64,000 bases of DNA from Sinotaia quadrata (taxonomy: Eukaryota > Mollusca > Gastropoda > Architaenioglossa > Viviparidae). The notes under the pieces were generated by a model. The model saw nothing but the letters and a program-made list of their open reading frames with translations. It had not been told where the DNA came from and did no database searches. This document shows, piece after piece, positions 55,401 through 60,344 of the stretch. Location of the stretch: NCBI GenBank assembly GCA_028829895.1, contig CM054183.1, positions 71,395,071 through 71,459,070 on the forward strand, in the 5' to 3' direction. The position numbers and the translations under genes are program-made. Positions within the stretch are counted from its first letter, which is position 1; each line of letters opens with the position of its first letter.

Positions 55401-58400
55401 GTGAGTAGAAAGAAAATGTTTTTCCCAATATAAACAAACTCCATTTGCTTGATATATATAGTAGAATAATAAAATGAAAACGTAATCTACAGTCCGGTTG
55501 AATCCAGTGGAGCACAAATCCAAATGCAGAATGTTTTATAATAAAAATAATTTAGAAATTTTGTATACTCTGAGAAAATCTGTATCGTACAATGACTACT
55601 GAGGTAAATTGTCAGGTACAAATAAAAGCACTGAACATGTATTTGATTTCATCAGGAAGAAAAGAAGAAAATTATAAAGTAGACCCTACCTAATAATGTA
55701 AATGCACTGAAGAAGACTTGCATGTACAAAATTGTAAATGAACAGTAAAGAAATTTTGAATATGATGTTGCTGAATTATATGTATTGTAAAGTATGAAAA
55801 TAAATGTTAAAACAAACTGCTGATGTAATGCATAGAAGAAAATAGACAAAAGGAAAGAAGAATTATAGAAGGAATAATTTACAATTTCATTTGTGAATGA
55901 AATATTCGAAAGCAGGGGGTTACACACAAAGCAACTTGGCATGTTGGGCAGTAATAGTATGTCTTTTGTACAATTTTTTGCACAAATGCGACATCTTTGC
56001 CTTGGCTTTGGTTTAGTTTGATCAAGGTGAGGATGAAATTCAAGGAAATGTTGGCCAAACAGCCTAAATGATGGTAATTCAGCAGAAGGGTGACCACCTT
56101 TAGAAGATTGACATCAGGATATTTTTCATATATTTGCCTGATTATTGCTGATCTGAAATCTAGCAGTGAAGTTGCTTTATCTGTGTTTTTTATAAACAAC
56201 ACAGGCATTGTACAGTGCAATATCAAGAGAGTGAAAGAAAACTTTCTTGTACCATTTTACTGTTTTTCTCATGCTAGGATAGGCAGTCGTTATACTGTCA
56301 CACAAATCCACCCCTCCCATGTATTTGTTATAATCACAAATGCATGCTGGTTTCAGAATTGGCTGTTGTGTTCTGTTATTAATTTTGCCTGTATTTGTCA
56401 TTGTTTTGTCATGATGAATTGTGCTAAGCATGAGGATTTCTTTCTTGTCTTGCCATGCAAAGCAAGAAAGGCCATCACAATGGACAATTGAACGTTGTCC
56501 TGGAGTGAGTTTAGTGCCTGGAAATGGCTTTGGCATGTCTTTTCTGTTCCCCATAACAGTTCCACAAATGTATGTGCTCTTTGCCAACAGATTGCATGCA
56601 AGGTGGGGCTAGTGAAAAAGCGATCTGTGTACAACTTGTGATATTTTCTAGTAGTGGTTCTAAAAGTGTTAAAACCACTTTCTCACCCTGATTCCCCTCA
56701 GTACTAGTGTACTCGGTGTCTTTCCCCGTGTACATAATGAAATCGAATACATAGCCTGTTGTACTCTCGCAGATTTCATACGATTTGTAAGTTAAATTAT
56801 TTTTCTTTCAAATAAGATTTAAGTAAAATACAACAGAATTTTAGATAAAGAAATTATCTTTAGAAAATCAAATTTGTGCACTAAACGCTACTTATTCCTG
56901 CAAAACAACAATGTTGGGTGGGTGTGTCTATGCAGAACCTTTTTCTTTCTTTTTTTTTTTTTTTTGTCATTTCACTTAGTTCAGACTGTTGAGCCTACTT
57001 TCTTGTGTCGATTTAAGACTTCATGTCTTTTGGCAGGCAAAGAGGAATTTTTCAGGATGTCAAGATGATAGTAATTGTAAAGCAACAATATAACTTTTGG
57101 TAATCTTTCATGTAATATTTTTTCTTTCCAAAAGTGAACGAGCATCCAAAAACTTGCGTGCAAGGATACGTGGTGTTTGCTATAGCATTTTGGGGATGCT
57201 CCTACCATTGCTACTCATGGCTACATTCCTCATCAGCACATCACACTCAACTCTGTCTTCACTTTTGGGTGATGAAATGATGATTCTCATTGATGTTTAT
57301 CTGGTGAGAATATAATTTCTATTTTAACATTTCTTAAAGAGATTTTTACCTTTTTTAATGCCATTACCAGTAACTGCTAATAAATATGAAATATCTTCAT
57401 ATTTTGTACACACACACACACTCAGACATTTGAAAATCATTCATTCTAATTTAATGCTTTTTCAGTTCAGTGTTTCTAGTCCAGTCTAGCTTGGTACCAC
57501 AAGGAATGTTCTTATTATGCTATATGCACACAATTACATGCTTTCCACAACAGAATATTTCATGTTGTAGTGCTTAACTTAAAAATGTGATGCCTTCTCT
57601 GGACACTGACAGAACTTCATTGTTGCAGTTAAAAAATAGCCATTTATTACCTCTATATCATCTTTTCTCAGCCAATCTTTTCACCTACATGCTTTGATAA
57701 AATATCTGTACCTTACACAATGTCTTCTGTTCAAAGGTTCTAGCCCAGTTAACTTCAAGGTGTGGTGCCTAACCTTAAGTGAGTGATGCAATACTTTGAT
57801 AGTCCTTTGTTATTTTATTAACTGCTGGAACTTTCCACACTGCCTTCACTGGAAACTGGCATAACTTCAGAGTCTTAAGTAAAACACATAGCCCCCTTTC
57901 ATCTCAGCTACATCTTCTTTCCTTGACTAGCAGTAAAAGTCTTTTTGCCCAACAGTTTTCTCCACAAATTGGACTACCTCTTTGTCTTCCCCCTTCACTT
58001 CAACAACTTACCATATATAGAAGTATGGGGGGACCACAGTATCTTACTACACATGTACAGTATTGGTCAGTTATTTGCTAACTGGAGTAACTACATTGTA
58101 AAAATGTAAAATAAAATTTATACCTTTTTTAAATTACTGTGTGCATCATTAACTCATTCTTGTATCCAGTATGGAGAAATAAAAAATATTTAAAAAAAAA
58201 ATAATAATAATAATATAGCTAATTAAATTATATGTGTCTTATCAGAATTTTTTAAAAAATCAATTAAAAATTCTACCAATGATTGTTCTTGTGCTATGAA
58301 AGGTGGTCACATGGCCACAAAGTAAAAAGATTTTTAAAATAATTATCTGAATAAACTAAATGCATTATATTGCAAATAAATCTCTCCCCTATTGAATGGT

Positions 58401-60273
58401 ACAACATTTAAGCTTTGGATCAGGAATATAAATTCATAAAGTAATTTTCAGAGTTCACCCACCATAAAAGTTAATTTCTGTAGTGTAGGCCTTGTAATAG
58501 TATGTGCATCATCAACTCACTTGTGTCTTTATCAGAATTTTTAGAAAGAAAAGAAAATCTGGTAAAAATAATAACTAAAAAATAAAAACCCGTTATGCAC
58601 CTATCTAGTGATCTACCCCTTGTTTACACTGCCAAGCTAATGCAGCAATGGACAGCCAAAAAATGTAGTCACATGATCACAAAATAAAAAGAATTAAAAA
58701 CAAATAACACACAATCTGATTAAACAAAATGCTTTATATCGAAAAAAAACTCTCCCCAATTGAATACTACAATACTTAAGCTATGGATAAGATAGGCATA
58801 AATTCATAGTCATTTTCCATGTTCACCCATCAACACCTTCAAAGATGAATGCTATTGTAGGCCTATAGACCCTGAAAATTATTTATTGGTTAATATAGTC
58901 CTTTAAATGAAAAAACACACCAAAAATTGAAAATAATTGATTTAACTTATCAACTAATGTCTTAAGCAGAATGATGCACAAGATTGCAAAGTGGAAACTG
59001 GTTCAACTTTGCCAAGTGGAAAGCTAAACTGCTAGATACAATCCACCATTGTGGTTGACAGTCACTGGCAATTTCAGTCACTGACCACAGTTCTTTCAAC
59101 GCAATTCTTTATGCATGCAGGGTTATTTTTGTCTTAAACAAACTATATTATCTTATAGATGAAGAATTTTCCTATTTTCTGATTGTTTTTAAGGCTGATG
59201 CTATCTGTATCACCATGAACCTAATTTAAGAAAATTTTAAGGTTAACTTTATTGCACTTTATCTCGAAATTACTGCACATTATTTAATATGGAAATGAAC
59301 CTTGTTTCCCCACCCCACCCCCCATGAAAACAGTTATTATTTTTAGATTAATATACCAAATATGTACTGACGAACCGAGAAAGAGTGCAGGTGTAAAGCA
59401 ATTGTGGCTTGGTCAAAAGTCGCTGAGTTGGTAACTTCTGAATAACTTCTTATTATCTTTCACAGTTGTTTCATGTGCTTTTATTATACAAAGATTAATT
59501 ATACAGAGGGAACATGAGTATTGAAAATGTAGAAAAGTTGACTAAACAAGGTCACAATCAGCGCATGTTTGGAGTACCAAATTCAAGTCAGCAAAATCAC
59601 CAAAGACAGAAGCATACAGTTAGATCTCAAACCAGTTAGTCAGAGAAGGTATCATTTGATAAACATGTTGACAAATTATATCATTTATTCCTTTGTATTC
59701 TTTTATATTGTTATATATCAATAAATCTCAGTAACAATGCTTATTTATTTTCAGGGTCCTTTGAGTGCTTTATGGCAGCAAGTACCAAAAGAATACTCCA
59801 ATTATGCTATTGGCAGCATCATGCTTTTAGCTGTACTCATGCTTCTCATTGCAAAATTTACCTCCAGGTACTGAGCCATACAAATTTCACTAAAAATAGT
59901 TCAGCATTTGTCCATTAAATCACAGATTTCTATATATAGCTACTAGCTAACCAGAAGTAAGCATCAGTATGTTTTAAGAGCAATATTGAAAACCTGGATG
60001 CACATTGAAATAAAATGATAGTTCAGAACAGTCTGGTGCTTCTGTATGGAAGTACACTAACCATCATTAAAAATACTGATTTAAATGGGTCAGATTGGTG
60101 TCAGGCTTAATTTAACAAAACATTTTTAAAATTCTGATACAAAGTATTTTAATGCAGACAAGACCTTGTTAATTATTCTCTTAATGTTTTATAAATTCAT
60201 AATGAGAAATAGAAAACATTGAAATAAACATAATTTTAATGTCTTTCAAATGTCTTTCTTTTACAGATGGTAA
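3569..60273 (+). CDS. EHD/sarcalumenin-like dynamin-family GTPase with C-terminal membrane hairpin, 11 exons, 404 aa
   Basis: Exons 3569-3683, 7239-7350, 33749-33842, 37205-37259, 48050-48190, 51132-51292, 52130-52231, 53749-53894, 57135-57303, 59755-59867 and 60267-60273 join in frame with GT..AG introns into 404 residues. The GTPase core has G1 GNHSAGKSS (64-72), a likely G2 threonine near 85-98, G3 DTPGL (150-154) and G4-like SKAD (214-217). VFVFFDPIGQAL after G3 resembles the LLFDAHKLD strand of EHD ATPases. Residues 261-320 look helical. Hydrophobic segments lie at about 323-345 and 383-399, with only about 40 residues between, suggesting a membrane hairpin; the last residues are RW. No EH, PH or signal peptide region is seen. 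Known: dynamin-superfamily proteins shape or fuse membranes using nucleotide hydrolysis. Inferred: an anchored membrane-remodelling GTPase. Which membrane, and the exact subfamily, are unknown. Confidence 0.9.
3684..7238 (+). other. GTPase intron 1
   Basis: AT-rich intron of 3.6 kb. Apart from a 30-bp tandem duplication (6421-6480) and poly-T and poly-A runs, I see no gene or element. Short frames such as 4283-4600 are hydrophobic shadows of AT-rich DNA. Confidence 0.6.
6421..6480. repeat. 30-bp tandem duplication
   Basis: Two copies of a 30-base unit beginning ATAGTTTTGTTAGTTTTCAC lie head to tail and differ only at the last bases. Confidence 0.9.
7239..7350 (+). CDS. GTPase exon 2 (G1/P-loop)
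   Basis: The exon follows a TTTCTTTCAAG acceptor and ends at TG|GTAAGT. It encodes residues 39-75 and contains the P-loop GNHSAGKSS after KKITVLLI. The phase matches exon 1 (Gly39 split) and exon 3 (Trp76 split). Confidence 0.9.
10316..10486 (+). pseudogene. THAP-domain fragment, one frameshift
   Basis: A plus-strand frame from 10316 reads CNAYGCNSRQ, then HHFFMFPK-like residues and KLRRK. After a one-base shift near 10400 it continues KWITKLKKENFLPT, then AQTVVCNKHFEEED. The spacing C-x4-C ... C-x2-H, the FP and the W, and the P before the second pair are the layout of the C2CH THAP zinc finger, the DNA-binding domain of P-element-type transposases and many host factors. No further transposase is readable downstream. 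Most likely it is a decayed transposon piece in the intron. Confidence 0.7.
11201..11214. repeat. Poly-C run
   Basis: An uninterrupted run of about 14 cytosines in otherwise AT-rich DNA, likely length-variable. Confidence 0.8.
12060..12175 (-). repeat. Weak repeat related to 16860-16960
   Basis: The minus strand encodes LKHFKDQVKWNLGQV here and GRLKGQVKINLGQL at about 16,900, with alignable DNA (CCAAGTGAA...ATCTAGGTCAA). This suggests two remnants of one coding transposon that I cannot name. Confidence 0.3.
12610..12855. repeat. Perfect 123-bp tandem duplication
   Basis: Units 12610-12732 and 12733-12855 appear identical. Because 123 is divisible by three, it creates a fake open frame with a 41-residue repeat. 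Identity suggests a recent duplication. Confidence 0.92.
12920..15381 (-). mobile_element. piggyBac element copy A, internally deleted
   Basis: The element runs on the minus strand. Its 3' end at 12920 begins CCTCTTGCCCTTAACGTTAA, and its 5' end near 15327-15381 carries an inverted relative (CCATAGTGATGCA ... GCTAAGGGCA ... GG) next to TTAA at 15382-15385, the usual piggyBac target. From 12920 to about 14500 it aligns with copy B (54303-55880), which is 3' non-coding sequence. Only the N-terminal transposase half is left (14503-14965); the catalytic C-terminal half is missing. It cannot be autonomous. The 5' terminus is diverged, with an apparent small insertion, so that boundary is approximate. 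Confidence 0.75.
14503..14965 (-). pseudogene. piggyBac transposase N-terminal remnant (copy A)
   Basis: From ATG at 14965 the frame reads MAWREAFDLEHSTPHAF, KVQIPLAKDCTEFDIFKASF and IVQQIVEYTNTY. After a frameshift it continues to FPKVISGHRFHLLLSCSHFS with the DN pair. These match the conserved N-terminal part of PGBD-type transposases (LFxD..L..IV..TN, then F..VM...RF..LL..LHFSDN). The reading stops before the DDD catalytic core. Confidence 0.75.
16753..16959 (-). pseudogene. Unidentified transposon-like coding remnant
   Basis: A 68-codon frame carries GRLKGQVKINLGQL and then GVLILLLYLKF. The first part is shared with the frame at about 12,100. The pairing of two diverged coding-like copies argues for a mobile-element origin, but no diagnostic domain is seen. 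Confidence 0.3.
18289..19128 (+). mobile_element. Tigger/pogo-type DNA transposon remnant
   Basis: Inverted ends read CACCGTGGTACCTTACATAA at 18289 and, on the minus strand, CAGTGGTACCTCGCATAACG from 19128. Each is flanked by TA (18287-18288 and 19129-19130), the Tc1/mariner/pogo target. The element is about 840 bp, far shorter than a full Tigger of roughly 2.5 kb. It keeps only the first part of the transposase gene, so it is internally deleted. Left-end divergence includes one extra C. Confidence 0.88.
18652..18960 (+). pseudogene. Tigger transposase N terminus (CENP-B-like HTH), frameshifted
   Basis: ATG at 18652 reads MGPKKGVSGKARMALTIETK and then KEIIELHNKGVRVVDLALKF. A frameshift near 18775 leads to KSTIGTFLKKKDEI and VERLLMVWINERQ. 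This is the psq-type HTH followed by the start of the CENP-B DNA-binding region seen in TIGD/pogo transposases. The DDE domain is absent because of an internal deletion ending near 18960. Confidence 0.85.
19960..20270 (-). pseudogene. Decayed coding sequence of unknown family
   Basis: The minus strand reads ALCKCDVRQLKLWINSEVES and NWAPDHFVPLVVKTGNDVTS, then after a one-base shift VRQQIVGKVVETEEVLEMVA and LRFLKPYKELFWAIKD. Protein-like composition continues across the shift, which random DNA rarely gives. It is likely part of a transposon also including 20415-20830. I do not recognise the family. Confidence 0.4.
20690..20835 (-). pseudogene. Decayed coding-like stretch, same strand as the neighbour
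   Basis: A minus-strand frame reads SVSKIRSIECQSWCENVTIL, then QYCFENKFAPEIGIDLLQF, before a stop. It looks like genuine protein sequence (Cys, Trp, Pro, Gly content) and may belong with the 19960-20270 fragment as one dead transposon. Family unknown. Confidence 0.3.
21486..22470 (-). pseudogene. piggyBac-type transposase remnant (copy C)
   Basis: Reading down the minus strand: an acidic N terminus (DDDLSVDDSETESETLFNQD), then VNDFNAAGIRAVLPDGFVV and DYFSLLFLEALERR, then EGSMIRFAGHLAFLQYI, SIKVKNLCEKI, YRFKIYLGCEDSQPMYDGLG and YYVVTKLSAELD, and finally NLSAVVWQDKKQQTFS. The order is that of a PGBD/piggyBac transposase. The motif that should read DE.MI.F.GR is TEGSMIRFAGH, so the first catalytic Asp appears lost. 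At least three frames are used. It belongs to another lineage than copies A and B. No ends or TTAA were assigned. Confidence 0.7.
23750..24000. other. Less AT-rich intronic patch
   Basis: This patch contains CG dinucleotides at a density unlike its surroundings (ACCGGAAG, GGCACGCGC, GCCGGGG). No frame or RNA structure is recognised. It might be an alternative promoter, an enhancer or a foreign insertion. Confidence 0.25.
25970..26470. other. CG-containing intronic island with (AC)n
   Basis: About 300 bases are rich in CG-containing words (CGACGCAGCGGCG, GCGACAAGCC) and precede an AC microsatellite at 26281-26309. No coding sequence is seen. This could be an internal promoter or a non-coding exon. 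Confidence 0.25.
26281..26309. repeat. (AC)n microsatellite
   Basis: About 14 AC units following an ACGC-rich tract. Confidence 0.95.
27470..28900. other. CG-containing intronic region, no gene recognised
   Basis: Patches at 27480-27560, 27660-27780, 28560-28690 and 28725-28870 contain CG-rich words (ATCGAGCGATCACGTG, TGCGCGCACCG, ATCGCGCGACC). No open frame of note or known repeat is seen. It may hold promoters or a long non-coding RNA. Confidence 0.25.
31810..31886. repeat. Long (GT)n microsatellite
   Basis: About 38 uninterrupted GT units. It generates spurious Cys-Val and His-Thr frames on both strands. Confidence 0.97.
33248..33286 (+). other. G-rich tract, possible G-quadruplex
   Basis: GGGGTGGGTGGG is followed after 16 mainly T bases by GGGGGGTGGGG, on the sense strand of intron 2 about 460 bases before exon 3. 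Five G-runs could fold in DNA or in the pre-mRNA. Confidence 0.4.
33749..33842 (+). CDS. GTPase exon 3 (switch I region)
   Basis: The acceptor is GTGTACAG and the donor GTAAGT. The exon encodes Trp76 to Thr107, including INW|YVEEHVQKTG and the Thr-rich AIETQGFTFIT that should hold the G2 threonine. The 26-kb intron before it was bridged by exact phase and by continuity of the domain. Confidence 0.88.
34405..34492. repeat. Imperfect tandem duplication of about 45 bp
   Basis: Two copies of a unit starting TTGCTTGATTTTGTTATTCT lie in tandem; the second has a small deletion. Confidence 0.8.
35136..35402. mobile_element. Palindromic MITE-like element with 67-bp inverted arms
   Basis: The left arm (about 35136-35202) and right arm (about 35336-35402, inverted) match closely, beginning ACAGTTGGGT. 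Within each arm the motif GGCGACAAGTGGCGAACG occurs twice in direct orientation, so four copies exist in all. The inner 130 bases are unrelated AT-rich DNA. No transposase is encoded. Target duplication is unclear (at most CA), so the superfamily cannot be assigned. Confidence 0.8.
37205..37259 (+). CDS. GTPase exon 4
   Basis: A short exon after TTTTTCAACTATTCAG, with donor GAAG|GTAGGT. It encodes GNATLHLYPHFEPLRQIE (residues 108-125) plus one base of Gly126. It lies between G2 and G3 and keeps the frame. Confidence 0.85.
39319..39337. repeat. (AC)n microsatellite
   Basis: About nine AC units. Confidence 0.95.
39784..39957 (+). repeat. Dispersed repeat, copy 1
   Basis: The stretch with TTTGCAGGAATAAG, CAAATTTGGTGATTTTCTG and TTTGTTGATGCAACTTGG recurs inverted at 43310-43480 and, in part, at 56810-56930. 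No coding capacity is seen. A SINE or MITE is possible. Confidence 0.75.
41195..41600 (+). pseudogene. LINE ORF1 (gag-like) fragment
   Basis: Across several frames the plus strand reads PHYLMVQSADRGNLFYPFAL, then LEVESRNLMIECNGEVHAKN, LLKSKVLSSIPIKVFQ, GLRRMSEEDLTLEFEDQHVL and HVKRV, then VVVPKPVLILTFSI. This order matches the gag-like ORF1 of Jockey-type LINEs (WPRFLV.ES.D...; LL.....PIKV; ..VR..DL....E.EI...L..QGV..V+RI; TNT.ILTF). It is broken by frameshifts and stops, and the CCHC knuckles that should follow are not readable. Confidence 0.65.
43310..43480 (-). repeat. Dispersed repeat, copy 2 (inverted)
   Basis: This copy aligns over most of its length with 39784-39957 read on the other strand, giving an inverted pair 3.4 kb apart in intron 4. 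It ends close to the LINE endonuclease fragment. Confidence 0.75.
43554..44330 (+). pseudogene. Jockey-type LINE endonuclease and start of reverse transcriptase
   Basis: An open frame from 43554 reads STSAVDLLVCHPSLVLDFKR and NFIGSDHYPIVLS, the C-terminal part of the AP-like endonuclease (the SDH motif is present). After a stop it continues VPWFNGECKIAIGE and a region of basic residues, as in the linker of Jockey/CR1-type polyproteins. At 44249-44284 ATNCIGPDNVHQ is the conserved GPDxxH that begins the reverse transcriptase. Stops and frameshifts are frequent and the RT palm is not readable beyond about 44330. Confidence 0.8.
46431..46462. repeat. (CA)n microsatellite
   Basis: Sixteen CA units. 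Confidence 0.96.
46856..47220 (+). pseudogene. LINE RNase H end and Cys-His C-terminal tail
   Basis: The frame NSKKADALAKNSLTENN carries the end of the RNase H domain (N.KADALAK). After a shift the sequence reads IPNRQTITYNRRDQFLITKL and RLGNKITKFQEIKCQCGH, then RLNLEHIIKECNLLRQER. The C-x-C-G..LN.EH.I.EC pattern is the zinc-knuckle-like tail of Jockey/R1-type non-LTR retrotransposons. It ends at TAA soon after VENNIPL. Confidence 0.8.
48050..48190 (+). CDS. GTPase exon 5 (G3)
   Basis: The acceptor is TCAACGCAG and the donor CTAG|GTAAGT. It encodes residues 126-172, including FSLVTFVDTPGLVDGDMKY with the G3 DTPG, then FDVNKAILWL, which matches the helix after G3 in EHD-like proteins. Confidence 0.92.
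48774..48955. mobile_element. Non-autonomous hAT element (MITE), 182 bp, intact ends
   Basis: Perfect 15-bp inverted ends CAGTGGTTCTTAACC / GGTTAAGAACCACTG are flanked on both sides by the same 8-bp target duplication ATCTAAAC (48766-48773 and 48956-48963). The body has direct GGGGTTCGG motifs and is much richer in G+C than the intron. No coding capacity. Terminal sequence, length and 8-bp duplication are diagnostic of hAT. I recall similar short elements in many animals but cannot verify this here. Confidence 0.95.
49012..49203. repeat. Tandem duplication of about 100 bp
   Basis: Copies 49012-49108 and 49115-49203 share TATATAGCTAGTGAAGTCAT through AAACTAACAAGCTGTT; the second lacks about 10 bases. 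Confidence 0.9.
49625..49735. repeat. Imperfect tandem duplication
   Basis: Two adjacent copies contain AAAATAAATG and, downstream, GTTGTCTCCTGACTCTCCCA or GTTGCCTCCTGACTCTCCCA, roughly 58 bases apart. Confidence 0.75.
49870..50094 (+). pseudogene. Possible LTR-retrotransposon pol tail (weak)
   Basis: The frame reads LNKKAQDGTWLQKWTGAYKL and, later, VNSIKNVNFLKI. Gypsy-type pol proteins end with a similar basic-W.GPY...VN..+LK arrangement. The similarity is faint, no other domain is nearby and the start is not an ATG context of note. It may be chance. Confidence 0.2.
51132..51292 (+). CDS. GTPase exon 6 (G4)
   Basis: The acceptor is TTTGTTCCAG and the donor GGCAG|GTACCA. It encodes residues 173-226: DLADLVFVFFDPIGQALCKR, then the helix ahead of MRFYLSKADEAGH. 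SKAD takes the place of the usual NKxD guanine-specificity motif. Confidence 0.92.
51293..52129 (+). other. GTPase intron 6
   Basis: Short AT-rich intron. TACATACA-type imperfect repeats near 51760-51910 (two diverged copies of about 130 bp with CTCCCCTTCC) are the only structure seen. Confidence 0.5.
52130..52231 (+). CDS. GTPase exon 7
   Basis: The acceptor has a strong pyrimidine tract (TTTTCTTTTTAG) and the donor is GAAG|GTATAT. It encodes residues 227-260, including RVMMQIVQELCKRPGL and MPTIYIPSMNQK, the last strand of the G domain. Confidence 0.9.
52500..53060. repeat. Dispersed repeat shared with 60640-61310 (copy 1)
   Basis: Shared landmarks in the same order are TTCTTGAACGGA, GTCTGAAGCAGGTACAAG, CAAATCCTGTAACC.., ATTCATTA and CTTTCTTT..TATCAGTC. 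The repeat sits in intron 7, downstream of an AC/CG-rich tract at 52300-52345. No protein domain was identified, so the class is unknown. Confidence 0.6.
53749..53894 (+). CDS. GTPase exon 8 (helical middle)
   Basis: The acceptor is CAATTTTCAG and the donor ACAA|GTAAAA. It encodes residues 261-308, charged and heptad-like (IEEVCKDIEKTINQ, ISQLVEEKLRED), likely a stalk or coiled helix between the G domain and the membrane. Confidence 0.88.
53895..54302 (+). other. Start of GTPase intron 8
   Basis: Unique-looking AT-rich sequence between exon 8 and piggyBac copy B. A frame on the minus strand at 54090-54317 is not supported. Confidence 0.4.
54303..56805 (-). mobile_element. piggyBac element copy B, 5'-truncated
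   Basis: The 3' end of the minus-strand element is exact: TTAA at 54299-54302 followed by CCTTTTGCCCGTCACG. About 1.58 kb of 3' non-coding sequence aligns with copy A. It is followed by the C-terminal half of a transposase. The element loses similarity near 56805, before the N-terminal half, and no 5' terminal repeat was found, so it is truncated. It lies in intron 8, about 330 bases before exon 9. Confidence 0.8.
55879..56800 (-). pseudogene. piggyBac transposase C-terminal half (copy B)
   Basis: Three frames in turn give YKSYEICESTTGYVFDFIMY, then TDRFFTSPTL, then LAKSTYICGTVMGNRK, FAWQDKKEILMLSTIH and CDYNKYMGGVDLCD, then RKTVKWYKKVFFHSLDIALY, and finally CPTCQVALCVTPCFRIFH. These are the second catalytic Asp block (TDRFFTS), the third (MGGVD), the DDE_Tnp_1_7 core and the Cys-rich C-terminal zinc domain. 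Frameshifts fall near 56600 and 56200. The block with the first Asp is missing, so it is inactive. A PGBD4-like relationship is inferred. Confidence 0.88.
56810..56935 (-). repeat. Dispersed repeat, copy 3 (partial)
   Basis: This copy shares ACTTATTCCTGCAAAACAA, CAAATTTGTGCA and GATAAAGAAATTATC-like words with copy 2, in the same orientation. An internal part present in the other copies is missing. It abuts the truncated side of piggyBac copy B. Confidence 0.65.
57135..57303 (+). CDS. GTPase exon 9 (first membrane segment)
   Basis: The acceptor is TTTCCAAAAG and the donor CTG|GTGAGA. It encodes residues 309-365: a basic ERASKNLRARIRG, then a hydrophobic CYSILGMLLPLLLMATFLIS, then SSLLGDEMMILIDVYL. 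Confidence 0.88.
57470..57990. repeat. Degenerate tandem duplication of about 250 bp
   Basis: Two adjacent copies share TTCTAG(T/C)CCAGT, a GGACACTGAC/GGAAACTGGC block followed by (AG/AT)AACTTC, and a CATC-TTTTC/TTCTTTCC block in the same order. They are diverged, so old. Confidence 0.55.
58138..58860. repeat. Degenerate tandem duplication of about 360 bp
   Basis: Copies 58138-58498 and 58501-58860 share GTGCATCAT.AACTCA, CACATG..CACAAA.TAAAAAGA, CTCTCCC..ATTGAAT, TAAGCT.TGGAT and TTCACCCA in order. Confidence 0.8.
59755..59867 (+). CDS. GTPase exon 10 (second membrane segment)
   Basis: The acceptor is TTATTTATTTTCAG and the donor CCAG|GTACTG. It encodes residues 366-402: GPLSALWQQVPKEYSNYAIG, then hydrophobic SIMLLAVLMLLIAKF. 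If the donor is not used the frame ends at once with Arg-Tyr-stop. Confidence 0.87.
59868..60266 (+). other. GTPase intron 10
   Basis: A 399-base intron separating almost the whole C terminus from the last two codons. Nothing else is seen in it. Confidence 0.5.
60267..60273 (+). CDS. GTPase exon 11 (last two residues and stop)
   Basis: After a good acceptor (TGTCTTTCTTTTACAG) seven coding bases complete Arg403, add Trp404 and give TAA at 60271-60273. The exon then continues as 3' UTR to the poly(A) signal at 60335. Confidence 0.6.
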
Positions 60274-60334
60274 TGAATTGCTAATGTGTTGAAAAAATGC
60301 CCATTTTGCTATGATTATTATTATTCTATCAATT

Positions 60335-60340
60335 AATAAA
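60335..60340 (+). promoter_or_regulatory. Poly(A) signal of the GTPase gene
   Basis: AATAAA lies 62 bases after the TAA and is followed by a GT-containing stretch, consistent with cleavage about 15-25 bases later. Confidence 0.65.
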
Positions 60341-60344
60341 GTGT

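Larger units (their letters stand above)
57304..59754 (+). other. GTPase intron 9
   Basis: 2.5-kb intron dominated by two sets of degenerate tandem repeats (57470-57990 and 58138-58860). A C-rich tract near 59315 could form a quadruplex on the other strand. Confidence 0.55.

Noticed and set aside
55652..55942. A 96-codon minus-strand frame beside the piggyBac transposase
   Set aside because: It overlaps the true transposase C terminus and continues into 3' non-coding sequence; a shadow frame.
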